DNA from: Didymodactylos carnosus
Taxonomy: Eukaryota; Rotifera; Eurotatoria; Philodinida; Philodinidae
DNA length: 39,880 nucleotides
Direction of reading: 5' to 3'
NCBI GenBank assembly: GCA_905250885.1
Contig: CAJNOQ010000861.1
Span: 1-39,880 of the forward strand
Shown here: positions 22,101-32,553 of the stretch, in pieces
Position numbering within the stretch: position 1 is the first letter of the stretch
Layout: each line of letters begins with the position of its first letter
Position numbers and translations under genes: made by a program
The notes under the pieces: generated by a model
Databases searched by the model: none
Told to the model about the DNA's origin: nothing
The model's input: the letters and a program-made list of their open reading frames with translations, nothing else

Positions 22101-25100
22101 TAAGTATAAGTGGGTATGTATTTGTCCTATTTAGATCGCCGAAGAAAGACAGTGAACAAAGTTCTTCGCCATTATCGAATGCAAATAACAATAACTATTC
22201 TTCGAGTTTGAATTCAGCAATTCCACCAGCGTCATCTAATTTTATTCAACGTACATTAAATCAACATGCATTACAAACAATAAGTAAAGGACATTTGAGA
22301 CATTTGGGATATATGGCTGCAAACATAAATGATTTTGATTTATTAACGTGGCTTAAATCTCACAGGTATTCTTATCCCAAAAAGTGGCTTTAAAAAGTCA
22401 TTTTTCGTTTGTTTGATTAGACATGAATCAGCGTTAGTCATTTCAAATTATACTGAAACTTTGAAAGCACTTCATATGGAATTCAACTGGCCATTTCCAG
22501 TTTCTATATCACCAACAGTTTATTTTAATCCTGTTTACAGTATGTTAAAGAAAAATTTTAAGAAAAAATAGCAAAACTTTATTTAATTTTTTTTTGTATA
22601 GGAGATAAAGATTCTACATCTTCCAGTAATGAAAATGGTCACTCAGATTCTGGTATTGTCACTACAGATCGAGGTGATGGTATGTTCTTTTTAGTCATTC
22701 GTAGAGAATAAGTAAATTTTGTTTTCAATACTAGATGAAAAAGGAATTAGCACTGTACTATCAACACAAGTATCACGCGCCACGTCCAAAGAAGAAGTGG
22801 ATGTTGATTTAACACCGAAGAAAACAAAAGATCTTCGTATGTTTCTTGTTATTATCCATTTTTAGTAAAAAACAGAGAAGAGATTAACTCGTTTTAGTCG
22901 ATACACTAAGTTTAACATCTGAAGCAAGTTCGATGCCCGTCGATTCTGAATTAGACGATATTATTAATAATCGAGACATTGAAACACTTAGTCAAGAATT
23001 AGCAAATCGTGGACCACCAGTATGCGAGAAACAATTAAAGTATGTTTTTTTTTTCTACTTAAGAATTAGATGACTTTGTAGACGATTAATATTTAATCAA
23101 TCGACATCATATTTTTGTCATTATAGATATCTGTACGATATATTTTTGTCGGCCGGATGTTCTGATTGGGCATTTTTATTTTCATTAATATTAAAAAGTC
23201 AAACAATGATCAGTCAAGTCATTAATTCATTAAGGGTAACCGATTTAACAACACAAATGTTCGGACTTCAAAATGGACTGTGCGAACTCGAAACATGGGC
23301 TGATAATGAATGGTTAGTATTTTTGATTTTAGATTAAATCAGTTAACTTAGCATTCCATGCCGGCTACTTTTAACAATAAATCCGTCCGTTAACTAAATA
23401 AAGTGTTTTTATTTAGTTTTGGCTATAAACCTTTGTTACAATTTGTACGAAATCAAGCACAACAACTCATTGGACAACGTCGCCACTTGCAGGATACAGC
23501 AACAACAAGCAAATTATTGTCAGAAGGTACCATCATTAGAGTTCTGCAAATAAACTTATCTGTGGGCTCGAGCTCGATTCTGGCCACAAGAATTTTTTGT
23601 CTCGGTCTATAAATTCGAACCCGTTAACAAACAATGTTGTCTTGAGCCCATCTCTTAAACTGTAAACTTATTCTTTGAAAAATTTCCATTATAAAATTTA
23701 AAGTTTAATTTATTTGATTATAAACTTAAATGCCCTATTTCAAAGACATCTTTCACATCTACTCACTATGTGAGAATTAGAAAGAAAGAATTATTTAAAT
23801 CTACAGTATTTCGTCTATATCGATTACTTTTTATTAGTTATTACAACATCACGGTTCTGATTTGATATATTGCAGAAATTAAGCATTTGAGGTGCAATAT
23901 AATTACAAGCAAAAATAGAACTTACGTGACAACCTTTTTCTTGGGCTAGCCCTGAATAGGGATGTTACAAGCTTTGAGACCTTGCATCGAAGATCAGATG
24001 TTTTCATTATTCAAAACCCCAAGCTCTGCCGAGGTTTTATGTCAGACGTAATCAGTTTTCTCTGCTGTATCCGAAACTGGTGCTAGGATTGGTCAAAACC
24101 AATAAAAAAGTACCGAGCTTGGTGAAAACTGACCTTTATCTGTATTTTTTGAATAAGCTTTACCAAGCCCGATACTTTTTTATTGATTTTGACCAATCCT
24201 AGCACTAGTTTCGGATACAGCAGAGAAAACTGGTTACGTCTGACACAAAAGCTCGGCAGAGCTTGGGGGTTTTGAATAATGAAAACATCTGATCTTTGAT
24301 GCATAGTCTCGAAGCTTGTAACATCCCTAGCCCTGAATCCGCAAAAGTCTGACCAACACTGTGCAATTTTTTTCTTGTCTCAAACCCACAAACTCAATCA
24401 ACTTTTTTATCCAAACTAGCCTCTCCATATGGAAACAGACGGGTTGTAATTGGCGAGTACTTCATACGTCTATAACGATCATACTGTATAGTCTATCTTT
24501 GGTGACTGACTATTCTTAATTTTATAAATATTCGTACGAATATTGATTGTACGTCAGAAAAGATGATAGTAGTGCTGACTAATATTGATGATATAACTCT
24601 AAATTCAGTATATTTTTGTTTATATTAAGATAAAGCTCAAGATGAACCAGTGTTAACTAGTAATCATGTAAATTTAAATCGAATACGTACAAATTCAGCA
24701 TCAGACACAAATAATTTAATATCTGATACAGATTCACCATCATTAGCTGAAAACAATTACGACGATAACCACAAAAACCATTCTGGACGATTCAGTGGTG
24801 ATGCTTTAATATCATTACAATCATTATCGTCACAGAACAATAATGAATCAGAACCTCTGTTTTCTCCTGGTTCGGTGAGAGCCCGAACAATTAGTTCTCT
24901 TCAAGAAAGTTCAAAATCTTCTCCAAACTCTCTGACACCGTCTCCAACAACAGCAACACAGCGCGCATCAAACGACATATTCGAGCACACAAACGAGCAA
25001 CATTCTCCAAAACGTTTTGATATTAAATTAAGTTCGGGAAAAAGTGTAAATTCAAGTGATTTTATTCATACGGGTCACATTAATTCAAATGTTATTGGCG

Positions 25101-25261
25101 ATGAGAAACCGAATGATACAACAGAAAGGACTAGGGAGAAATTAATTGCTGTGTATGCCACACAAAAACAGAGCAAATCTCTGACTAATTCATCCCATGA
25201 ATTAATAACAAATGGTACGAATCATGAATCTACACAACAATCCAATTGTCTTCTTTCCTAA
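16139..25261 (+). CDS. RIC1: RIC1, RAB6A-GEF complex subunit, 33 exons
   Basis: Exons: 16139-16279, 16338-16445, 16506-16594, 16824-16928, 16990-17132, 17193-17326, 17386-17495, 17550-17638, 17707-17854, 17911-17947, 18143-18310, 18373-18573, 18626-18736, 18800-18889, 19375-19540, 19601-19708, 19772-20049, 20102-20192, 20256-20344, 20398-20444, 20516-20640, 21169-21317, 21381-21467, 21533-21617, 21682-22063, 22135-22365, 22421-22539, 22602-22679, 22735-22836, 22898-23039, 23127-23312, 23417-23526, 24630-25261. They sum to 4,881 nt, 1,626 aa, with no frame conflict. The N-terminal WD40-like propeller starts [17 protein letters not shown]1 blocks follow: [74 protein letters not shown] and [10 protein letters not shown]. 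Residues 967-1094 are Ser/Thr-rich, and a Ser/Asn-rich tail (1417-1626) is longer than in the roughly 1,420-aa human protein. With Rgp1 it activates Rab6 at the Golgi for endosome-to-Golgi retrograde traffic. Two long introns hold a microexon candidate and a MITE. Confidence 0.95.
18952..18969 (+). other. Candidate 18-nt microexon in RIC1
   Basis: Inside the unusually long 485-nt intron after exon 14, an AG acceptor (TTTTCTTTAG, ending at 18951) and a GTAAGA donor (18970) bracket 18 nt that encode HLPKRE. The flanking exons join in phase 0, so inclusion adds six residues without a frame change, between the propeller-side segment DSRDE and IRLYSR. Inclusion is a prediction only. Confidence 0.45.
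23958..24328. mobile_element. Fold-back MITE with 10-bp target duplication inside a RIC1 intron (Mutator-like)
   Basis: 371 bp, almost entirely two inverted arms of about 170-180 bp. The ends read AGGGATGTTACAAGCTT, and the flanking AGCCCTGAAT is exactly duplicated at 23948-23957 and 24329-24338. A TSD of 9-10 bp with long inverted repeats fits Mutator-like (MULE) elements best. It lies in the last intron (23527-24629, 1,103 nt) in a gene whose introns are otherwise mostly 52-71 nt. The perfect TSD argues for a fairly recent insertion. Confidence 0.85.
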
Positions 25262-26198
25262 AAAATTTTTATTTTTTTTCACGGGTTAGTAGTTTATTAT
25301 GTTCAATCGTTCTCGATCTATTTTTATGCATCTCGGTTTGTTTGTTGTTTTTTTTTCGCTTATTTGTCACGGATGTTAATGTGTAGATTTTCATTTTATA
25401 CTCACCATAGTTGTGAAATGTTATTGCTCCTTCTATTCATTTTTCGTAAAAGAAATTCTCAAGAATGAATTTTAAGTTTTGCGTTATGCGTATTAAAATG
25501 TGCAATATATTTTTTTCGTTTTTTTTGTTTTTTATATAAAATCTAAATCATTTTTCGATTTGGATAATTTAGTTTGTTATCAGGTGTTAATTTATTTTTT
25601 TTCTTCTCTTTTCTCGATGTTTTCTTCATTATGATGGAAGTGAGTATCCTCATGATTAACGTTTATGAACTACTTAAACATTTCTTTTCGTTTGTCTCTG
25701 TATAAATTATCGAGAGAAGAAACCAAGAAACAGTTTTTCTCTTTTTTCTTCAATATATATCTGGCTATCTCTGTCTCTCTCTCTCTATATATATATATCT
25801 ATATCTATATACACGTTTTGAAATAAATTATTATGCACTACATAATGGAGAATGGTGAAAACAAAGTCATATTGCCAAATAGATCATCATTTGTCTTCTG
25901 TTCATCAATGTTCTTTTTTGTTATCCAGAAATGTTAGGAAATAATTTAATAAGTTCCCAATTGAATGATCGTATGATGACAAATAATATAATTCATTATT
26001 ATTAATAGGATATTGCTTTAATTTTGATTGATAATCGCATGATGGATACTGTTTATATGGCGAATATTTATATGTTATTGATACATACAGCTCTTACGTA
26101 GTTCTGTATGTGCATATATTATTTTCATTGATAAATACCAAAATATACCACTTGAAGGAACATGCACGCGCAGATATTAAAGAATGTTTCACGTGACA
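25262..26198. other. RIC1 3' flank
   Basis: T-rich 3' UTR-like sequence with AATAAA at 25822-25827, about 560 nt after the stop, then AT-rich DNA. No gene is recognised. Confidence 0.45.
25767..25814. repeat. TC/TA microsatellite
   Basis: Simple runs of CT followed by TA and TATC repeats just upstream of the candidate RIC1 polyadenylation signal. Confidence 0.85.
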
Positions 26199-26200
26199 TA

Positions 26201-27139
26201 ACGGATGGGCCATAAAGAATGACCCTCTCAGTATTTTACTTATAACTTGGTTTGGATTTGTTTCTGAGACTCGATGTTTTTTAAAAGATGTGCTGTGAAA
26301 TACTCTACAGAATCATACCTAAACTATAATTTCAGAACTTCAATCAAGAAAACTAATCCAATTAGATGAAAGTCGAAAAAAATGTAAACTTTCTAAATTC
26401 AAAAACGATTTCTTGTGTTAACGTTTTGAAAGTAAGAAAAACTGAATTAGCCATTTTGTAGCCCTGACTTCGCTCTATCTTTTAGCTACACTTCATATCT
26501 TTTCACATCAAAAGCCACAGCGAAAAATAGTTTTTCTATTGATTGTCATGCATTTTTTCATTAATTTTTAAAGTTTTGGGTATAGTAGTGCTTTCAGTAA
26601 AAGCCCCATAACTTTATCAAAATAAAAGCTTTTTCGGTTGGGTTTGCTTTGTTTTGATCAGAAATGATTGCTCTTCTCTATCTAACTGCAAAATCAAACT
26701 TCAATTATCTATTCCGTTTCTTGATTGGGCACATTGTTGAAAACGGGAAGGTTGTCAACTTTTGATGTATTTTTGTAACTTCGTTCTCGAGCACACCGTC
26801 TGCTCTAAAAAAGTTTTTCACAGACCACGAGAAAGAGTACATTTGAAAGTATCAAACATAAGTTGAGTTCTCACTTTTGCTACACTTTTCAGCGGAAATA
26901 GTAGCAGAAGAAAAAGTTCAAGTCGAAAAAAATTTCGAGTTTAGAAAGTTTACATTTTTTTCGACTTTCATCTAATTGGATTAGTTTTCTTGATTGAAGT
27001 TCTGAAATTATAGTTTAGGTATGATTTTGTAGAGTATTTCGCAGCACATCTTTTAAAAAAAAACATCGAGTCTCGGAAACAAATCTAAACCAAGTTATAA
27101 GCAAAATACTGAGAGGGTCATTCTTTATGGCCCACCCGT
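26201..27139. mobile_element. TA-flanked fold-back element, copy B
   Basis: 939 bp with inverted arms of about 200 bp (26201-26400 and 26938-27139). The ends are ACGGATGGGCCATAAAGAA and, at the right, reverse complement ACGGGTGGGCCATAAAGAA, with TA directly outside (26199-26200, 27140-27141). It shares the terminal ACGGGTGGGCCA, the TA target and the approximate size with the element at 9873-10800, although the inner parts of the arms are unrelated. Confidence 0.75.
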
Positions 27140-27239
27140 TATATACCGTCGATATACTGTTAGCAACATATATTGTTGCTTTGTTAGTCAACGTATTTGG
27201 ATGATATATAGTGCGGTACTCTTAACGCAGCTCTAATAC

Positions 27240-28030
27240 TTTTATTTTGTAAAATCTGCAATCGTCTTCAAATATTTTTGTCGCCGGTGAGTAAAACTGG
27301 ACTCCCATACGTGAGGACAGTCCGAGTCAACAATTTAAATAAATTAATCATTGTTTTATCATTTGCCTCTGGTATTGAGCTTGATAGATTTTTATTCGCT
27401 GATAAATTTTATCTTCGATACGTCTGACATGTGCTCTTCAATCTAGTTTATAGTCGAAGATTATACTGAAATATCGAGCAGATGGTTGTGATTTAATTGT
27501 GGTCATCCCAATTTTAACTATAATTTTGTTTTTGTATTTTTTTCGTCGATGAGGAGAGAAATGGATTATTTCTGTTTTAATTGGTTTGGTTAGATTTGTC
27601 GTTTCCATTGAATACACCACCGCTGGAAGACATTTATCGATGCTTGTAGCCGTTGATTTAATGTGATAATGTTGCTGTTGACCCATAGTGTGGTATCACT
27701 CGCAAAATGTCCGTGTTGTGTGTGACATGGAGTGTTGTTCATGAAATTAGCTGTATATAATATCCATAATAACGGAGAGAGTGGTGAACCTTGCGGAGTG
27801 CCACTAATCAATGCGAATATTTTTGATAATGTATTACTATACCATGCTGTTCGCCGATCTAGGAATAATATTATTCATTTGATCAAATATTGTGGTGCAT
27901 TTAAATCAAATAGTTTATAAATCAAGCCTTCGTGTGCTATGCTGTCTATGGGTCTGTTTTATGTCGAAGAAAATAACGATAGAGTGTCTTCTGAGTCTAC
28001 AATATGTTGTATATTGTACTTTTTTTCAAA
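27240..28030 (-). pseudogene. Second decayed LINE reverse transcriptase
   Basis: Minus-strand RT blocks: ISGTPQGSPLSPLLWILYTA (about 27811-27750), an active-site remnant GHFASDTTLWVNSN (about 27715-27670; the usual ADD is ASD), then after a frame change near 27605 TKPIKTEIIHFSPHRRKK and SARYFSIIFDYKLD (to about 27440). A C-terminal HVRRIEDKIYQ-like piece follows to about 27390. The motifs fit Jockey-type LINEs and differ from the relic at 12950-14030 (TPQGSPLSPLLW against SQGSVLGPLLF), so these are two families or old lineages. At least one frameshift and the catalytic Asp-to-Ser change make it non-functional. 5' truncation is likely. Confidence 0.85.
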
Positions 28031-28376
28031 CGAAAACCCACTTGATGTATGGACAAGGTACCTCGATCATTTAAAATTTTTTCAATTCGATTTTTCATGA
28101 TTCTCTCTCTCTCTACATATGTGATCCAAGATCTAGACGAGGATTTTAGCATTAAAAAGTTTTGTTTTTGAAAATCAAGTTTTTTTAATATACCAAATTT
28201 TTTATTGTTTCAATCGGAATCCAAAGCAAGAGAGAAAACCGAGGTCTCTCAATTTTTTCTGAGATGCTAAATACTGGAAAGCGAAAGAGCAGCACTATGC
28301 TTCGAAAATGCTATCTTTTCTAAACAAAATGTCTTAGGATCGAACCTTTTCTTTGAGCGATGTTTTTCCTTTTTAA

Positions 28377-28447
28377 TACTCTCACTGCCGTATACATCGA
28401 ATGACGTATTCACGTCATATATTTCAGCATATGTGGCGGTGAATGTG
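28377..28447. mobile_element. Tiny TTAA-flanked element (piggyBac-like)
   Basis: 71 bp between TTAA (28373-28376) and TTAA (28448-28451). Its ends TACTCTCACTGCCGTATAC and (reverse complement) CACATTCACCGCCACATAT are partly matching inverted repeats, and the middle holds the near-palindrome TGACGTATTCACGTCA. Such ends are typical of piggyBac-derived miniature elements. With only 71 bp, chance is not excluded. Confidence 0.45.
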
Positions 28448-28786
28448 TTAATACACAGAATAAGCTGTACTGAAAAGCAATTGGAAAATAATAAATAAAC
28501 CTGATTATAAAACTAAACAAGAGAAAATAACAGGGAATCACATCCGGCGTTAACTCTGCATGTAATCAGGCAAAGCAAGCTGAGCTATTCTACCTAATAC
28601 TGTCTTTCTTCAATACTCTATTCCATTTGTTTAGTCATTAAAAATCGTTACATCGTTTTGCATTTGAAATCGATTTTCGAGTTCGTGAATTTTGTGAATT
28701 GTCTTATTTGAAAAAGGATATGTTCTCGTTTCATGTTTTATTTTGATACAAAAAGTAAATTTTCAACAAAAAAAACAACCAGGAAA

Positions 28787-29349
28787 TAGAGATGTCCATC
28801 CCGGTTAGTAATCAGCCACTGCCGCGACGCGACGGGAAGCAACTTAGATGGCTGCTCTCCATTTGCATAACTAATATTTAAGATTAGAAAGATATAGAAA
28901 TGATAAAAAATTGAGAGTACCTGGCATAATATATAGTCACTAAGAAGTGAATTTTTATATATATATGATATTTAGATCTAAAATATTTTGATCAATTAAT
29001 CATATGTGAATATTCCAAGTCAATTCTTTATCTGAACATATAGAATTAGAAGAACATATAAATACATAGAATGTATGTCTGTTGTTGGAATGCTATATAA
29101 CGTCTAGTAAAGAAATATCAACAGCCACGAAAAAACTAGTTTATAAATAGTACTATAACTCCAGCGTTCATCATGATGCTAGGATTTGAATAGCTTTATT
29201 ATAGATTCTTTTGACAAAAATTAAATAAATCTTTTCAAAAATTCAACCGCTGCCACGCCGCGATGGCAAAATTAAATAAGTTGCCGCTGCCGCGCCGCGA
29301 CGGTAAAGAAGAATACGTTGCCGCTGCCGCGCCGCCATGGACATCTCTG
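28787..29349. mobile_element. hAT-like MITE with perfect 8-bp target duplication and GC-rich blocks
   Basis: 563 bp. The ends TAGAGATGTCCAT and (reverse complement) CAGAGATGTCCAT are flanked by an exact CCAGGAAA at 28779-28786 and 29350-29357. Subterminal blocks are strikingly GC-rich for this genome: CCACTGCCGCGACGCGACGG at left, and three tandem copies of a GCCGCTGCCGCGCCGCGACGG-like unit (about 29247-29335) at right. The centre is AT-rich and non-coding. Confidence 0.85.
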
Positions 29350-30673
29350 CCAGGAAAAGAAAGAGCAAGGTGAGATTCGATTGGATAAATCAAGAGGCAA
29401 AAAATGATACACTTGTATTAAAATCAACAGTTTTGGATGCTGTTTCGTCTTGCTAATAGTTTTATGTTAGAGATTAGCTATTGTTAGAGATTAGAGATTA
29501 GCTATTGTAGAGATTAGCGTTTTTAGATTCACAAAAAGCAGAATTCAATAGAACTGAATTTATATCCATGTGCTGCGGCTTATGCTCATTAACTTGAAAA
29601 GGTATACAAATTTTTGACAGCCTTATCATTATAAGTAGAAGATTTGTCAATCGAACGAAAAAAACATTTTTTTCTATGATTAGTTGAGGGTTTGACGTCT
29701 ATGAATAGTTTCAATAGTAACGGAGATTTATTTAAGATTTTCCAAGTTAAAACGGAAAGCTTTCTATTAAAAAAATAGTAACATTTTGCCGCATGTCAAA
29801 TGTTGTATTAAAAATGCTTGTTCTTAAACTTACGAAACAGCGACGAAGCCTTTTTAGACCTATACACATGTGTAAAATTACTTGCAACTAAAACGGAATC
29901 AATTGAAATAATAACAACTAAAAAAAGAAAATATTCCATTTTTTTTTCTCGTTTTTTTTTCATTTTCAGTTTGTTCAAGGATTAGCTTCAAATTTTTTAT
30001 TTTTAAACAAATAAATTGCTAATACTCAAACATGTAGAAAAAAATTCTCTTCACTTCATTCTTTTTATCGGTATTTAAAATAACATTGAGAGGAAAGTTT
30101 TTTTATATGAAACATGATCATTACAAATTGAAGCTTGACAACTTATGTATGGAAGCCTACAGGAATAACAATAACAGCAGGAGGGTACGTAGTATCGACA
30201 CAGAAAGCAATTGATAAAAAATAAATAAAGTTTAGAGAAATATATTAGAACATAAATAATTTCTTGATTTTTGAGTGAGCATGATTATGTTGTGATGATG
30301 TGATAGACAGAGGTGAAAGAAAAAGAGAGAAGAACAAAAAACTATGCAATTTATTTTAAATGATAACAGTAAATATGGAAAAAAGGTGTTTTACCGAACC
30401 TTGGTAAGTTAATACCGTTACTTTTGTGTAATTATAATGATCTTTTATTTTATTATATATTATCTACATAATAAAACAATAATATTATTATTTAATTTAA
30501 AAGAAATTTATATTATAACTAGCTATTGGTTAATAGATATTCTTCAGTAAAAAAAAGGGCAGACACTCACAAAATATGAAAAAAAGAGAAAAAAATAACA
30601 GGTTAAAGGATGTTATTGTCGAAAGAATATCAGAAGGTTGAGTGTTAAGAGTGCCACATGATTGTGCGTAAAG
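29350..30673. other. AT-rich gene-free DNA
   Basis: Apart from the small tandem repeat at 29467-29519 I see no gene or clear element here. Long A and T runs dominate. Confidence 0.45.
29467..29519. repeat. Short tandem repeat of TAGAGATTAGCTATTG
   Basis: Three to four imperfect copies of a TTAGAGATTAGCTATTG unit in tandem. Confidence 0.7.
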
Positions 30674-31228
30674 AATTATCGGTACTTCGGTACCGGTACT
30701 GTTTTCACGCAGTACCGAAAATTTCGATTCGGTACCCTGTTAGGTATTCGGTTCGGTACCAGGAACAGTACCAAAAAGTTCGATACTTTCGGTACCGCTA
30801 ATGCCTCTATTTTTTTTCTGGATTAAGCTGCATGCTATAGTCTCTTATATTTACTTTCTTGTACACGTGTTCATAATGGTCATATACGGAACAGCTGACA
30901 CAAACAGAATAGAAATCTGTTTGTCTCCTTCTTTAACGTTGCTTAATTACACGATGTATGCTGTGTAAAGTAAAGTGATAAGATAACATCTGTATTTCAC
31001 ACTAAAAATGGTACTATTTCAACAATAAGATGGAAAAAGAGAGGATTAAAAACACTGTGAAAAAAATTTAAGGGACGGAAGTCTTTGCCATTTAAGGAGG
31101 AAAAAGCTTCTTGTGAGTTCAAAAATAGGTTTAGATAATGAAAAAATCTTCGGTACTTTCGGTACGGTTCCAATGGTTGGCACCAAACGTTCGGTACCAG
31201 TACCACACAAGTACCGGTACCGACAATT
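30674..31228. repeat. GGTACC-rich fold-back element
   Basis: Both ends carry many CGGTAC/GGTACC words (left about 30674-30800, right about 31145-31228) in inverted arrangement. The outermost pair is AATTATCGGTAC against its right-end counterpart AATTGTCGGTAC. The middle is unrelated AT-rich DNA. Target duplications are not evident. It is probably a non-autonomous element with subterminal repeats. Confidence 0.55.
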
Positions 31229-32026
31229 ACCTGATCGTGCGGTTCAAAGTACGAGAGCAACTATTTTCAGTTATGAATTTTTCAGTTGTATTAAAATAAG
31301 TTAAAATGGATTGTCTCATGTAAAGTTGATTATCTTAAGTTGCTTTTTTGAAATGAAAAAACCTGTTCTCGTGAGAAACAGCACGGACAATAATCTATGT
31401 TCCAGTTGTTTTTGAGGTTTCCAGACCTGTAGGTCATCAGGTAGGGATGCCTCAGGAAAAGTTCTAGCATGATGATGGAGATGTCAGACTTACGTAGATT
31501 TTTAGAACAAATGTCACTTTAATTAGGGATGTCTTCAAAGCGAAAAATTTACTAGGATTTTTCAAAATTGCGCTTTCCAGAATTCTTGATCCGATGTAGT
31601 ATACTGTGATAACCTCAACTTTAAAAGTTTTTTAAAAGGTCAATAGTTCTATGATTTTAAACCCGAATGTTTTACCACTTTTCGTCGTCGAGTTATTCAA
31701 CATACGACGAAGTACACTAAATTTTTTGAAGTGGATAATTATAACTTTACTGGCAATGTTTTCCAAAAACGGTGACATGATGTATGAGAAAATTAAATTT
31801 TCCTCGGAACGGATTGCCTATGAATCGTCCTACCAGGAAGAGATGTATCATATCTTTAACATATATTTTGTTTTCAAAGATTAAGTCATTCAAAGATTTA
31901 CGGTTAGCACTGTCGCTAATTTAAATGATTTTAATGTCTAAAAGAATATAGTAAAAATCAATCTATAAAATACTATACAGACATTGTGTCCAAGTACGAA
32001 AAAAAATCATGAAGCGGGCGCTGCAT
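31229..32026. other. Gene-free region
   Basis: No motif is recognised. A 77-codon frame at 31651-31884 lacks any family signature. Confidence 0.35.
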
Positions 32027-32239
32027 CTAGATTAAAAGGTACATTTATCTAGCTTCAGCCAGCTGCACAGAAATACATGAAAATTTCATCTAGTCTCAGC
32101 TAGACTGAAGCTAGTTTCAATTGGGTACAACTAGTTGCTATCGATTAATTGGACAATTCATTGCTCGATTAATTGGCCGTTTCAGCTAGTACACAATTTC
32201 AACCAGCATGCAGCTAGATAAATGTACCTTTTAATCTAG
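32027..32239. mobile_element. Short CTAG-ended fold-back element
   Basis: 213 bp with inverted ends CTAGATTAAAAGGTACATTT and a matching right end, followed inward by many AGCTAG/CTAGCT words. GGGCGCTGCA occurs just outside both ends (about 32016 and 32258), which may be a remnant of host duplication or part of a larger element. Confidence 0.6.
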
Positions 32240-32553
32240 TTAATCTAGCTGTAAGTGGGCGCTGCAGCTTCTTCTGCAGCTAGATTTTCTCGCTTACTTA
32301 GTTTTGCTTGGGATGAAAGGATGACAAATATTTTCATATGAATATTATGAACGAAAGTTCTGTTGATTCTGATAGAACTCATACTTGAAAGCAACATATT
32401 AATCGTGGTAAATTCTACCTTAAACGGTATTTAATTTGATAACTTAAAAAAAGAAAACTGAACTGATTTTAATTAATATGGGAAAATAAATAATTGAGTA
32501 TTTTTAGTTTTCTATGTTTGACTACTCAAAAATTTAAATTATATTTATTTTAG

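Noticed and set aside
31651-31884. 77-codon plus-strand frame as first exon of the EF-hand-like gene
   Set aside because: No motif, and no donor that joins in phase to the acceptor at 32553 could be shown.
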